This document shows positions 47,611 through 59,700 of a DNA stretch of 64,000 nucleotides, piece by piece. Both the position numbers and the translations under genes were made by a program. The notes beneath the pieces are model-generated. The model was not told the origin of the DNA and made no database searches. It saw only the letters and a program-made list of their open reading frames with translations. The DNA lies in NCBI GenBank assembly GCA_001599715.1, contig BCHU01000010.1:1076010-1140009 (forward strand), read 5' to 3'. The first letter of the stretch is position 1; the number at the start of each line of letters is the position of its first letter. The DNA is from Phaeotremella fagi (taxonomy: Eukaryota; Basidiomycota; Tremellomycetes; Tremellales; Phaeotremellaceae).

Positions 47611-49149
47611 GTTGACAGAGTAAGGTAACTAAGTTGAAGATGAAGGAATTAACATTGAAATCAATCGAATAAAAGTGAAAGCGTGTAGGCGTGATGAACG
47701 AATAAACCAGTATAGTTCTTTGGTAGAGTGGATAAAGATCTTGAAAGAAAAATCAGTTAGTTTACCTCGTTACATCCTTATATAAAAATTAATTTCACTT
47801 ACTAGTAACTATAAGGTGGATAAGGTCTGCATACAATCCAGCCTACTTGAGGGTGGTTATATCTATCGAAACCGGTTCGTTTTTCCTTTAAAAGAGAGAG
47901 GTGGGAAGATGGCGGTTGAAAAGTAGAAAAGAATATAACTTTCTCCGAAGTAAGTTGATCTTATTTTGATGATTCTATCCAAAACTAGGTAAAATGGAGT
48001 CGGTAGAAGTTTAATAATTCTATAACGGAGTATTTAATCCAATTCAATCTCCACACCGTCGACCGATGAATTGTGATGGCGGATATTCGCTGTGAAATTT
48101 ATAGCTTGTCCCAATAATTTGGGTTGGTCAAGGATTGTGGGGAGGTATGTATTGATAAATCACCTAATTCGGTTAATGGGTTGTTGATCACGTTGAATTC
48201 GAGATTGAATATGACTGTGTGTATGATGTATTTCTTGACTATCTAATCTATTGATTGTTGATCTGATTTCGGATTATTCAATGTATATCTTCGGGATGGC
48301 GTTCGAGGTATTCAATTAGATAGTTGGAATGTATCGATACCAATGGATTATCTATTGAATTGGATGATCAATGTGTGGAATTGAATAGAAATGGAATTGA
48401 ATTGAATTAATAGGAAATCTATTTTTGAATTGGATTGTCGGTTTACAGTTTTCAATGGCTACAATTGAGAAAAAACGAAACTACTGAAATGTTCTAACGC
48501 TGTTCTAAGAAGCGAAATCTATAACGAAGAAAAGAAGAAGATCGAAAACGAGAAGAAAAGAACAACAGTGTGAGAGATTTATTATATCAAAAAGATAACA
48601 TATTCCCACTCCATTATGATTTACAATCCTTTTCCCAAATCTTCTTCGAAACAAACCTTTTCCAGATATTACCAAAAGGATCTAAAGGACGTTCGAAAAT
48701 ATCAAACATTTACTCAGGGTGAGTTTTGTTTATGATAACAATAACAAAAGAAAAAGGTCAGGATATAAAAAGGAACAAGGAAATGGAAATCTTGGTAACT
48801 GTAACTGTAAACTGTAATGGCTTGACCTACAACTCATTTACTTCTCTCTTTGGCGTACTTAGGATGTTTTCTTCGTAGAAGCGACTCTAAGTGGGATTCA
48901 AGGGTAATGGCTTATGACGAGAGAGGTGACACTTTGATATGACATTTCAAGGGTCGTTTGAATAACGTTAGAAAATATGAACAAGCCACTTTTAACCTTT
49001 TGAGTTCAAGTGCCACAGAAAACCGGATTAGGTGATTTTCGGTGGTGTTTGAATTCATTTTGCCTGAGGTTTCTTTCTTTGACTTCACGATGCATGAAAT
49101 GCATCGACAGCTGTTTACTTTGCTTCGACCATCCATCGCAGTACTTTGA
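47611..49149. other. Long gap with a possible 31-codon microprotein
   Basis: 1.5 kb without long ORFs. Most is AT-rich (47700-48560). A minus-strand ATG ORF at 48709-48614 is described separately. Another minus-strand stretch (about 48915-48838) reads AITLESHLESLLRRKHPKYA and ends in TGA, as if it were a last exon, but no partner exon was found. A short tandem TAACTG-type repeat lies at about 48795-48822. Confidence 0.35.
48614..48709 (-). CDS. Possible 31-aa microprotein
   Basis: An ATG ORF of 31 codons starts MFDIFERPLDPFGNIWKRFV and ends SKKIWEKDCKS. It is aromatic and basic, unlike the random translations around it, and is the only coding-like item in a 1.5-kb gap. There is no homologue that I recognise. 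It could be a real microprotein, an exon of a longer transcript, or chance. Confidence 0.3.
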   Translation of the reverse strand: MFDIFERPLDPFGNIWKRFVSKKIWEKDCKS

Positions 49150-49777
49150 CTACGGAGCTACCAGCAAAAGAAGAGGCGTCAAAAAATCATGAGATGGCGT
49201 CATGATCAACGCCGCACCACATGTAATCCACGTTACTTTTGAATTGAGACCTGCAACAACCATCTTTTTTGGCTTTGGGCTCATGTTACTGACTGACCTG
49301 ATCCTGACTTGAATACGAAACGTGTCTCTACCAAATGATTCCTCTCGGCATCGATAATACTGTGAGATATGATCAGTAGTTGTGAACTGTAGAGATAAGG
49401 AATCAGGGCGATCTTCTTCGATAGAAGTTTCACTAGACAAACGTTATCTGCAACTTTGAGATGCCTTTTACATGATAGATACTCAGTTATTTCTGGATAG
49501 AGGTTCTTACCAGTCAAATGTTGTGTCTAACCGCTTTTGGATATCCCTGGGAAGAAACAACAGAATCAAAGTGATTTCGTCTCGGTATCACCTCTCCAAC
49601 AAGTTTTTCTTTGGTTTCGGTAGCATTACCAGTACCCAGATAAAGAGGAACGTTGTTGATCAAAACATGATCAGGAAAGCGACATCGCGATGATATTGCT
49701 GAATTCGAAGTAACAAGGTATATTTCAAACTCAAAATTCTTCGAGGGGGTTTCGAAACCGTCACCCCACGTTGATTT
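49150..49777 (-). pseudogene. Coding-like but broken stretch, likely decayed gene
   Basis: On the minus strand 49777-49514 is open for 87 codons without an ATG and reads like protein (WGDGFETPSKNFEFEIYLVT, RFPDHVLINNVPLYLGTG, EVIPRRNHFDSVVSSQGYPK) before a stop after AVRHNI. Further down, in another frame (to 49150), come SQYYRCREESFGRDTFRIQV and the Lys-Pro motif MSPKPKK. Stops upstream and the missing start suggest a decayed gene or one whose first exons I could not place. No family is named with confidence. Confidence 0.35.
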
Positions 49778-49994
49778 TCATCTGTTTAAGAAGCTTTCTG
49801 GCGAGTGATGTCCTTATCTGTGTTCATGATTCTCGGTATCCAGCTTAAGTTGATCGTGCTCCACAGAGTTGTTGAAAAATCTTATTCTCTATTGGAAGTG
49901 ACGCTGTCTGTGCAAAGTTCCTGAAGAGTGATTTTGTTACATTGCCAATACGATGGGATCATCTACGATTGACACTCGGATCAGAGTGACTAAT

Positions 49995-51071
49995 CTATGA
50001 AGCAGGAGCTTCCATCATAGTCTTCCCATCCAAAGAATATTCATTACCCGAATGCGAAGCCTCCAGATGATCCACAAGGACTCTCATCCTAGTTACCGAA
50101 ACTTCAGGAGTTAACGGTGACTACGAACCGTTCAGTCAGACTACAACCATATCTCAAGTAGATGGTAGACACATACCGATTTTTGAAATTCCTCATTTCC
50201 ACTGAACTCAGTTCCTACGAGACCAGGATTCAACGCTATAAAAATGAATCCCTCTTTCTGATATCTACCAAATCAGTTGGGTTGTTTTCACATTTAGAAC
50301 TCACTCGAAATGAAGTTTCAAGTTCGCCATGTGAAGAGCACTTTTCGATGATGAATAACTGGCTAAGCTGACTGCACCCCCCCAAGCTCGGGTTACTGGT
50401 ATATCACCCATTGAGGTTGAGATGTTGACGACTTGTTTGGCGCCTTTGGCGAGATATGGATGTAAACTGATTGAGAATAGTACTGGGGAGATCGTGTTTA
50501 GATCGAACTACGGTTTTGTTTTGGTTAGGTGTTGGGCGAAAATGAATTAGGGGATGGGATTTACTGATTTTCGCCATTCCTCTGCAGTAGATTTATCCAT
50601 TCTACCATCCAATTTTCTACCTTCTCCAAAAGCTGCACCGGCGTTACTGGAGACCTCATCAGTCAAACGTTTAATCTTCAAAGTGAAACCCAAATACTCA
50701 CTTGATAAGAAGATCAATCTTGCCTCCAGTGACTTTCCCAATCTCTTCACTGACTCTCTACGTATTCATCATGTCAATTCGGAATAAGATAATTTGTTTC
50801 TGAAGATAGAGCAGGACTTACAGCGTAAGAATCAAAATCAACCATGTCAAGTTCGATTTTTACAACATTCTCTTTTTCGGGGACGAGTTGGGATTTGGAT
50901 AGTGATCTGACCACAGCTACGATGAAAGTGTTGGGTTCTTTTGAGTATTGATTGACCCATTCGAGCTGTTCGAGTTTAGCTAAGTAGGTTGAGGAATGGA
51001 CCGTCACTTACACCTAAACCCCTAGCTGCTCCTGTGACTACTATGACTCTGTCTGATGATTTTGCTGGCAT
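49995..51071 (-). CDS. Short-chain dehydrogenase/reductase, paralogue 2
   Basis: Classical SDR closely related to the gene at 39589-40689. The first exon, from ATG at 51071, is MPAKSSDRVIVVTGAARGLG, followed by LEWVNQYSKEPNTFIVAVVR. Other motifs are NAGAAFGEGRKLDGRMDKS, EEWRK, FDLNTISPVLFSISLHPYLA, NISTSMGDIP, the catalytic YxxxK in ASYSSSKSALHMANLKLHF, FIALNPGLVGTEFSGNEEFQ and a C-terminus EYSLDGKTMMEAPAS. Several short introns keep frame, so the gene looks intact. It shares exon layout and a TATA decamer with the other copy, evidence for duplication. The substrate is unknown. Confidence 0.87.
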
Positions 51072-51504
51072 TCTGTACTGTTGTTATGTTTTGGTGCGGG
51101 TTGATGTGCTGAAGTGGCCCCATCTTCTCCAATGCTCTATGTATTTATACCTTGGATAAAAACTGTTGGCCGATGGTGATCGGTATCTTGAATGTGGCTT
51201 ATCGAATGTGGAGGTGGTATTTGCTTTGTCAAATGGTGGAGGTTTCACGATATTTCTTTATAATAATTACATAAATCTTGCTCGGTGTTATGATACGGGG
51301 ATGGGTTCTTTACATAATGACCTAGACTTCTGCTTTGAACCCTATCAATCAGCGACAGATAGACCGTGGATGGTGGTAACGCGTAGCACGGTCTGGTTGA
51401 GATGATCACCAATCTTCACTCTACGGTCATCAGGATGATTACCCAATGATGCCCAAAATAGCTACAGTTTATTTCCGTTTGTCTTCTCCAGTATGGTTAC
51501 GAGG
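51072..51504. other. Promoter of SDR paralogue 2 and downstream flank
   Basis: 433 nt between two minus-strand genes, including the TATA box at 51151-51142. No gene was found. A plus-strand ORF at 51166-51405 has no coding character. Confidence 0.35.
51142..51151 (-). promoter_or_regulatory. TATA box of SDR paralogue 2
   Basis: GGTATAAATA on the minus strand, 71 nt before the start at 51071. It is identical to the decamer before the other SDR. Confidence 0.5.
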
Positions 51505-52677
51505 CTACCACGTTCCCAAAAATGATGTTCTTCCCCATATGGATTGATCATCTTGGATTTTCTCACTTGCATCCAAAACAACCTCTTTCTTAGATTCCAC
51601 GTAATTCCGTAAACTTCTCCTCCAATCTTCAACTTCCCATTTCATCCCTTCCTCAGTTCGTTTCGGGTTGAAATCCAAAACGAATCCTAGACCTTTGAAG
51701 CGGAGATCCAAATATCCTTTGGGTAGTTTCATCGTGCTGAATGAATTTATTGGGTTTTTAGATGATGAGAAATGTTTCGCTATGGGTTGATAGAAGTTTT
51801 GGATGGAGTTCAATATGGTGAGGGTACTTTGGGTCATTGGAAGTATAAAGTCGTTCATTAATCTGTTGTAAGACCTCGCCAGTATTTCGATTATCCTTCG
51901 TAATCTGATTTTCCCAACGTCAGCTAGATTGATTGTTTCAGTGTAAAAAAGTTACAACGCACAAGTAATGGGTTTGAGAAACTTCAATAAATTCCTTCAC
52001 AGGCGATCCTTCAGAACCAGGTATCTCAACCTGAGTCCTATTGAAAGTCCCACGCTTGGCATCGTAAATATCCTGTGCGATGTCTCTATACCCAACCAAA
52101 TTTGGATCGAATAGACCAGTATTGAAATTGAACCATGCTCTATCGTTTATTACGTCTGACAGAAGAGTTTCGTTTACGCTATTTGGATTGGTGATGTTAC
52201 CGGATAAAAGAAGATTCAACGGTCCAGGTGGAGTTACGAAGGGCGAGGAAGGTGAGGTTGTTAGGAAGAGGATACTCAGCTATGACGTGTTAGTGGAATT
52301 TCTATTGAGTCATTAAAATTGGAGTGGGGGGATGTGTGCTTGTAGGAGATGATATGCCCTTGTCTATGTCGTTCTTGTGACGAGATAGAAAATGAAAGTT
52401 CATTCCTCACCAGAGTTAAACAATATCCACATGGTTCAGCCGTCCAGAATAAAGATATACCAAAAGCAAGTAAGAAGATTGGCGAAGCAGCCTAGATTCC
52501 GATATATCATATGAAAGCGATTGAAAGTTTAGAGTGAAAATAGTGGAATGACAAGTAAAATAAGGCGGAAAGATAGTTGTCAGCTTAAGGAATCCCAACC
52601 TACTCTGCGACGAGAGATTGACTTACAGGAATCGGAAGGAGAATAATGTAGATCAAGATATTCCTTAAGCACTTCAT
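51505..52677 (-). CDS. Predicted secretory-pathway or membrane protein, unknown
   Basis: Exon 1 from ATG at 52677 encodes MKCLRNILIYIILLPIP, a signal peptide or anchor. Exon 2 from 52491 adds AASPIFLLAFGISLFWTAEP, a second hydrophobic segment. A third exon gives LSILFLTTSPSSPFVTPPGP, then SVNETLLSDVINDRAWFNFN and FNRTQVEIPGSEGSPVKEFI with potential N-glycosylation sites. The last exon gives LRRIIEILARSYNRLMNDFI and ends RTSFLGTW with stop at 51505. Introns are GTAAGT, GTGAGG and GTGCGT types. No family is recognised. It is divergent from the ALG11 gene with a ~285-nt gap. The last intron uses a less usual donor. Confidence 0.65.
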
Positions 52678-52962
52678 ATTGGGGTAGTGTCTTCCTGCTC
52701 GATTCTTGAGCTGGATGCTGGAAAGTTGATTTTGCTAAGAGAGAAGTGGAAAGTTAAGAAAGTTCAGTGGAGAAAAAGGTAAGCTGAATGTAAAGATGAA
52801 GCCACGTGGCATTCTTCGCTGTAAGCTATAAGTAAGTAAACGGTAACCACAACGACGACAAACAACATCTACCAAGTGCATAACTCGATCATAAACAAGT
52901 AGCTAAACACCTTGGACCTCCTCTTCATCCTTCAGGAAGAGCCAGCAAAATAAATAAACAAG

Positions 52963-55900
52963 ATGACGACCGAAGAAATCACAGCCGTAGCTGTGTTCAT
53001 TGGTTATTTCGGTTTAATCTTTGCCAGCTTCTTTTTGGTTTTGAAATCGGTGATATCAGGTGTGAACGATACTTATCAACTGGTTTCTGGACTTCCATTC
53101 TTGTTTCTCAGAACAGCTGTTGGTGCTTTACTATGTACCTGGTGGTGTGAGTTCATGTTTTGACCCGTTTTGATGAAGATTTCTGACTTTGACAATAGTC
53201 ATGTTTCATTTCATGCAGGTGGGTAGAATTCTATCTTTAGTAGTTGTGCGTCTGGACTGATTGTTTTTGTTCAGTGGTCATACGATAAATACGCATACCT
53301 ACATAGCTCACCTTCTTTCTCACAATGGCTCGTGAAAACTTCTCTGTTTGAACAAGCTTGGTCGGCAGTTTGTTTGACTCCAATCAGTTGGTGGTGGTCA
53401 AGTTGGATTTGTACTTGGGCGGTGATCTTTACAGCGATAGTTTGGAGAGAAAGTAGGTTAACCATTCTAACACAAGTCATTGGCAATTGAAACTGATCCC
53501 AACGTGAAGGTCAACTACGAGGTATCAAATACCCATGGGCATACCTGCTGTTAGGTCAACTAGTCGCTATTTCAGTAGCTACTTCACTTTTCATCGCTGC
53601 TATCACTCTTCATCCCAGAATCAAATCTTCCCCATCAAAAGCTCCTGCCAGATTATGGAATCCACTCCTTCTAGCTATGGTCACCATCTACCTCGTACCG
53701 AAATACGCCGGAACCTCTTCATTCTTAAATAATCTACTTTGGATGCACGCTCTCCTCGTTTATCCTTTACTTGCACCTTCGACACCCATTCTCGAATTTT
53801 TGCCATCATTCGAGATCCCATTCTCCTTGTTTTACACGGTGCTAGTCTCTGTCGGAGGATATATCCATTATGGAACGACAAGCAGGTTCCTTACTGCTTT
53901 ACCTAAAGATCGAACACCCTTGGTAGCGCTTTACAGACATTTCTTTTCCCACCCAGCACAATCCTCAATATCAATGGATGTAGTTTGGGTATTCCTAACT
54001 CTAATCTTATGGTACATTGTATCAGGTTCTTTCATTGCTGTAACTTTCAAATCTATCGTTACAGCGACCATAATCTTGGTGGCATTAGCCAATTACACGG
54101 ATGTTCATTGGGGTTTGATAGCTAGTATCGTACCTATCGGTCTTCTTCTGGGAGTTGGAATCCTTCTTTGGGGTGTTCAGAATATACGTGGGAGGAACGC
54201 TGAGAGGCGGCGGTCTGTTTTGAAAGAATTGGGTATTGAAGAGGAGGTGGTTGTTGCTGGAACGGCTAAAGAAGCTCCTAAATTATCTGGAAAGAAAGTT
54301 GTCGTTGGGTTTTGGCATCCTTATTGGTCAGTTTGTATCCTGACTCCGTTTGGCACTTAACTGATTAACTCATAGCCATGCTGGAGGAGGTGGAGAAAGG
54401 CTACTCTGGTCAGCTATAGCATATCTCCAACGAGAGGAGAAAGATGTTGTCTCATTAGTATACACGGGTGATTATCCCCAAGCATCAAAAGAGGAAATCA
54501 TCTCAAAAGTCTATGTAAGTTGTCTCTTCGTATCTGATACTTTTGATTGACCCCATAATAGGAACGATTCTCAATCAAACTCTCACCGAAAACCCTTCAT
54601 TTCGTTCCTCTTCCTTCGAGACATTTGATCTCTGATAATTATTGGAGTAAATTCACCCTGCTTGGTCAATCTTTGGGTAGTATTTATCTGGCTTATGAAG
54701 GATTCTGCGGTAAGGATGGTTTGTGGGGTGATGTGTTCTTAGGTAGGTGGTGGATACTCACCTACAAGTATGTTGCACGTTACTGATCTGTCTTTCACAG
54801 ATTCAATGGGATACGCATTCACTTTCCCCTTCGTCCGACTACTTGCTGGTGGAGATATCGCTATCGGTGCTTACATTCATTACCCAACTGTCTCTACTGA
54901 TATGGTGAAAAGAGTTCGTGAGAGATCTGAAGGTGTAGAGAATGGGGGTGCATCAAAGAGTCTTATCAAAACGTGGATAAAATTGATGTAAGTGAAGATC
55001 TATATCACCTGGAGTCATATTTTGACAGTCTATTCAGCTACTACCACATTTTCACCTCTCTCTATTCGATATCCCTGCTCTTTGCCGAGAACATCATGAC
55101 GAATTCGTCCTGGACCCAAGCACACATTCAATCACTGCTGAAGGCCGGTAGATCATCTGTACTAGCGAGTCTACTTTTAATGGACGATCTGTCTCACACC
55201 AAAAGAGTCGAACGTGGAGAAGCTAAAGCCGAGGATAAAGCTAAATGCGAAGTCGTTTATCCACCTTGCGATACGGCTGCTTTAACTGTTTTGGGAGGTT
55301 TGGAGAAAAGATCAAGGGAATTGGTATCTTTGGCTCAGTTCAGGTAAGTTTCTTATATGTAGATTGATTTGGTCAGCTGATTGATCGCTTTTAGACCTGA
55401 AAAGGAACATTCAAAACAACTTTATTCACTTGCGAAATTGTTTGAAACGCATCCTAAGTATAGGAATGGGGAGGAAAGGATTACTTTAACTCTGATGGGT
55501 GGATCTAGAGGCGCTGCGGACGAGGCGAGAGTCGATGAGTTGAGAGGCTTAGCGAAGGATTTGAATATCTCGGTGAGCTTCGACCTCCTCATGCGAAGAA
55601 AGTAGAGCTGACAAATTATATGTAGGAGAATGTCGAATTTTTAGTCAATGCACCGTATCCAGAGATTATTCGTCGACTGGGTCAGGCTTCGATTGGATTG
55701 AACACTATGCAGGATGAACATTTTGGTATCAATGTTGTTGAATTTATGGTTAGTCCAGCCAGATTTGACCCGAGATCTTGACAAAGCTAACCCGTTGAAA
55801 AGGCAGCAGGATTAATACCGATCGTACATGCTTCAGCAGGACCATATCTAGATATAGTCATTCCTTTCAAAGGTCAACCAACTGGTATGTTTTGCGTGCC

Positions 55901-56147
55901 ACAAATAAGGAGTGATGATACTGATAAGGCAATAACAGGATATCACGCCAAAACACCAGAGGAGTTTGCAGAAGTCATTCATCAAGTTCTGTCACTTTCT
56001 CTGAAAAAACAAACAACGATGAGAAAATCAGCGAGGGAGAGTGCAATTGCTAGATTCTCTTTGAAGGCTTTTGAAGATGGTTTCAAAGGTGATTGGGGAG
56101 TTTTGAAGAGGAAAGCTGTGGAACGGGGCAAGGTGGTCAGAGAGTAA
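52963..56147 (+). CDS. ALG11: GDP-Man:Man3GlcNAc2-PP-Dol alpha-1,2-mannosyltransferase (ALG11) with N-terminal polytopic membrane domain
   Basis: ALG11 adds the fourth and fifth mannoses to the lipid-linked N-glycan precursor on the cytosolic face of the ER. The glycosyltransferase part (roughly the last 500 residues) shows HAGGGGERLLWSAIAYLQ, DSMGYAFTFPFVRLL, YIHYPTVSTDMV, NSSWTQAHIQ, VYPPCDT, FRPEKEHSKQLYSLAKLFE and the GT4 motif EHFGINVVEFMAAGLIPIVH with HASAGPYLDIV. Unusually, about 400 residues precede it and contain many hydrophobic segments (AVAVFIGYFGLIFASFFLVL, YLLLGQLVAISVATSLFIAA, IVPIGLLLGVGILLWGVQNI). One uninterrupted frame (53677-54325) runs from that domain into SGKKVVVGFWHPY, so both are one protein. 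It starts at 52963 (MTTEEITAVAVFIGYFGLIF). About ten introns. Confidence 0.88.
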
Positions 56148-56702
56148 TTAATTGAGTTTCATGTATCCGCAAGGATTCCTTGGCTGTGCTGCACAGCTGA
56201 GCTTGCGTGACGTAGTCAAAGGAGTTCAGTGTCAGCACCAGCAAGCAATTGCGAGCAAACTTTGAATAAAAACACCGCCATGACATTCACTTTTTCATTC
56301 TTTTTTATGTCTACCTTCACGATTTTAACATGTGTCGTTGACATACACACTCATATACAGATTGATCTTCATTATCCTTTTATATCTTATCAATTCCCGA
56401 AGAAACCAAAATCTTACCTCATTCTTGTGTGATTGGATTGTTCTTTTGCTTTTTTCATCGTTGTTCCTCCTCCAACTTTAGTTTTTCGTTGATTGTTCAC
56501 GTATTTCCTCCGAAATTGTAACATCTAAACCTACATATCTCATATAATATCTTACCACATCATATCTATCTCATCGATCAAGTCATCTTGCCAACAAAGA
56601 ATCCTCATTAAATCAATGTATCTTCGGTAGGTGGCAACAAGCTTTCAAAGCTCGACCAACGGCTTGTTATACTGATTATCCATTCCAACAGCTTTTGCGA
56701 AA
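56148..56702. other. Intergenic between same-strand genes
   Basis: 555 nt, pyrimidine-rich (about 56285-56560). It is the probable promoter and leader of the LtrA-like gene. No gene. Confidence 0.35.
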
Positions 56703-59700
56703 ATGGAGGACGACACTCCTCCACCCTCTATGAAAGATAGAAGAAGAAGTTCCGCACCTGCACCTGTATCGTCTTCTTCTGCTAGAGTTCAACCAGAGTC
56801 ACTTCTTAGACAGGTTCTTAGAACTGAAACTGTTTTACCTCCGATTGACCCTGTTGTTGAAACCTCATCGTCAGATCCCATTTCTTCAACACCAACACCA
56901 ACATCAACTCCGACTCTAATACCAACAATTCCTAATCCACTCACACCGCCCTCACCTCAAAGACATCCACTCATTCATCGCGAAAGTAGCTCATCTTCTG
57001 GAATACTTCGACGTCCTGGATCGTTGAACGATGTTGGTGATTCTCCTACTCTCACATTCGCTTCCAACGTCACCAGTTCTTCTTCAGCCAGTCTTCACGC
57101 TTTACTAGAAAACGCAGAGACTCAACACCATTCCGAACCATTCATCCGCAGTCCCTTGCACGAATTACAAAATTCAAGCACATCCACATCATCCACTACA
57201 GATCCACATCCAATCCCAGCCTCATCTCCTAACATCACAGCTCAAAATTCCTCGGCTGACACCAACAATCCAACAGACAGTCCAGAAACTCATGAAACCT
57301 CACCAACACCACTCCAAACAACAATCAATTCATTGAGGTCAATATTTCATCAAACTTACGAACACACAAGTTGGTTAAAGTTCGCTGCCTTCATCGAAGA
57401 TTATTTCGGTAATCTAGTATTTTTGTACGAAAATCAACCGCCACATGATTGGGAAAATCGTTGGAGGTATAAATTCATTTTGTGGTTTTTTCATCCGCTT
57501 TGGAAAACTAAATGGACTGTTTGGAGAGCTGTCACACAGGAGACTGGTTCAGATTCAGTTGAGAGCAATCCTGTCCGTCCTGCCCGTAACGGTACCGCTC
57601 ATGCCACAACTGGTATTGAGGCTAGAAACGGTAATCCTCCTAATCCCAATATTCCTCTTCCCGTTTCGGCGGCACGGAATGAGGAAGAGGAGAAAGCTAG
57701 ATGGGCTGAGGGTGTGAAGGAGTATTACAAGTTGCTGTCTTTCTTCTGTGGTAAGTAGGTTTTCATCTGATCTTGTAAATTTCGATCTTGACATGAAGAT
57801 AGATTTGGCTGTGGCATCGGTTTTCTCAGCTGTATCTCGTAGTCATGAGCTAGTCGCTCTTTCCAACATTGGAGACTGGGTTTCACTCTACTTGATCGTC
57901 TTTTGGCTATGGTCATTACAAATGCACTACGGTATAATTTATAATACCGAGCATACAGTCTCCCAAATCCATTTACCTATCAACACAATGTTCGTCATTT
58001 TCAGCGGGGTTTCCAGTTCGGCTTGGTCTCCTACCCAAATGATAGCTTCGCAATCAGTAGACCATTCAGGTTTAGATAGTGCTAAAATTGGTGAGAGGTT
58101 TTTCCTTGGCCACCAATATACATACAGTAGAGTAAGATCAGGGCTGACGAAAAAAATTCGTTAGAAGCAGCTTTTAATAGTTTCCATAATGTTGCGCTAT
58201 TTTATGGTATTTCTAGAATCACGTTATCCTTTCAATACAGTTTCGGTGAGTTTGAGGTTCTTTAATCACAGTATGTTGCCAGTATTGACAGCTACGAACA
58301 GTGGGACCAACGTGGAAATCCCATGTCTGGCTTCATCTGTCGAGTCTCGTCGCGGGAGTCGCTGTGATCCTGGTCTGTACAAGAGCTTATCCAAGTCAAC
58401 ATGGAGGTGTCATCATGATTTCCGTATTTTACGCAGCTGTAGCTTTGGAAATAATTGGATTACTTATCGATACGAGGTCCCGAAGTCATGAAGATCTCAG
58501 CAGTGACTTTGTGACTATTGTCCAGAGGTTCAAAGATTTGACTCTGATCATTCTGTGAGTACGCCTCGTATACTCATAAGCAAGAGCTTATTGTTTTTGG
58601 ATGCAGGGGCGAAGGATTTATTTCGACGGTTTGGACCACTGCACAAGGGCTTATTGGTATCGGAGCATCGAATGCTGGGTCGTTCTTTGCTCCGTTAACA
58701 TGTAGTAAGTTCTTAGTTCCTATTTGTGGATGTTGCGTACCGTCATAGTAGGATTATCATTGATGATCATACAGTCGTACTCATTATGTATATGGCTTTT
58801 ACTTTCATATACGCAGATTTTTGGTTGCACGGTGAGAAGAAGGTTCATCGTGCATCTACTTTTTTGTGGGAAGTAGGTGATGATGACTGTCACATCACTG
58901 ACCTAAGCAGATCTTGCATATCCCGACTCAAGTTAGCTTGTTGTTGGTCCTTGGTGCAATCAAGGTAAGAATAAAGTTTCTTCTTCAAACTCTCGATGCG
59001 CCTCTCCTCTAATACTCTAACCATCAAGAACTATATTCTCCTCCAAAGCCTCATCGACGGTTTCAATTACATCATTTTGACTTTGGGATTGACCCTCAAA
59101 CATATCGCTGGAGAAACTATCGACGACGCAACCGTAATTCAAATCAGTCGTCAACTGTCCACACTTTACGTTGCGCCGCTTTTCGGACAACATTTACAGC
59201 AAATCAATCAATTTATGCTACCCGATAGTAACACCACTGATCCCAAATTGTTCACACTACAATATTTCGGACGAATACTGGGTGCCACCATTTTGGTGAG
59301 TATTCGATTGCCAGGGGTTGAGATGCTAATATTGAACATGTATATTTCAGTCATGCGGTCCAGAATTAAGTGAAAACGCTCAATCTTCCCTCCAAGCTTT
59401 ACAAATCATCAGTAATAGTGCCAGCGGTGATGATCTCGCTACAAGACAAGGTCAAGCTTCAGCCCTTCTTCAACTGATTATTGAATCTTCATTAGAGACA
59501 GCTAGAGGTGGTACACGCTGGCTATTCTTGTCAGCTGTAAGTCATTGAGATTGAAATCAAACACTAAAATTACAGGGAACGTTTTTGGTAGTCTGTGCAC
59601 TCCGATCTCTTCTTTGGCATGCTGACATATTCATCCGATATGGCATCATCCAAAGAATCTTATTCGTTTTTGGAGTCACTTGTTTCGGTTTTAATGCACT

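Noticed and set aside
50380..50560. Stop codons suggesting SDR paralogue 2 is a pseudogene
   Set aside because: The correct frame after splicing (FDLNTISPVLFS...) is open and includes YxxxK, so the gene appears intact.
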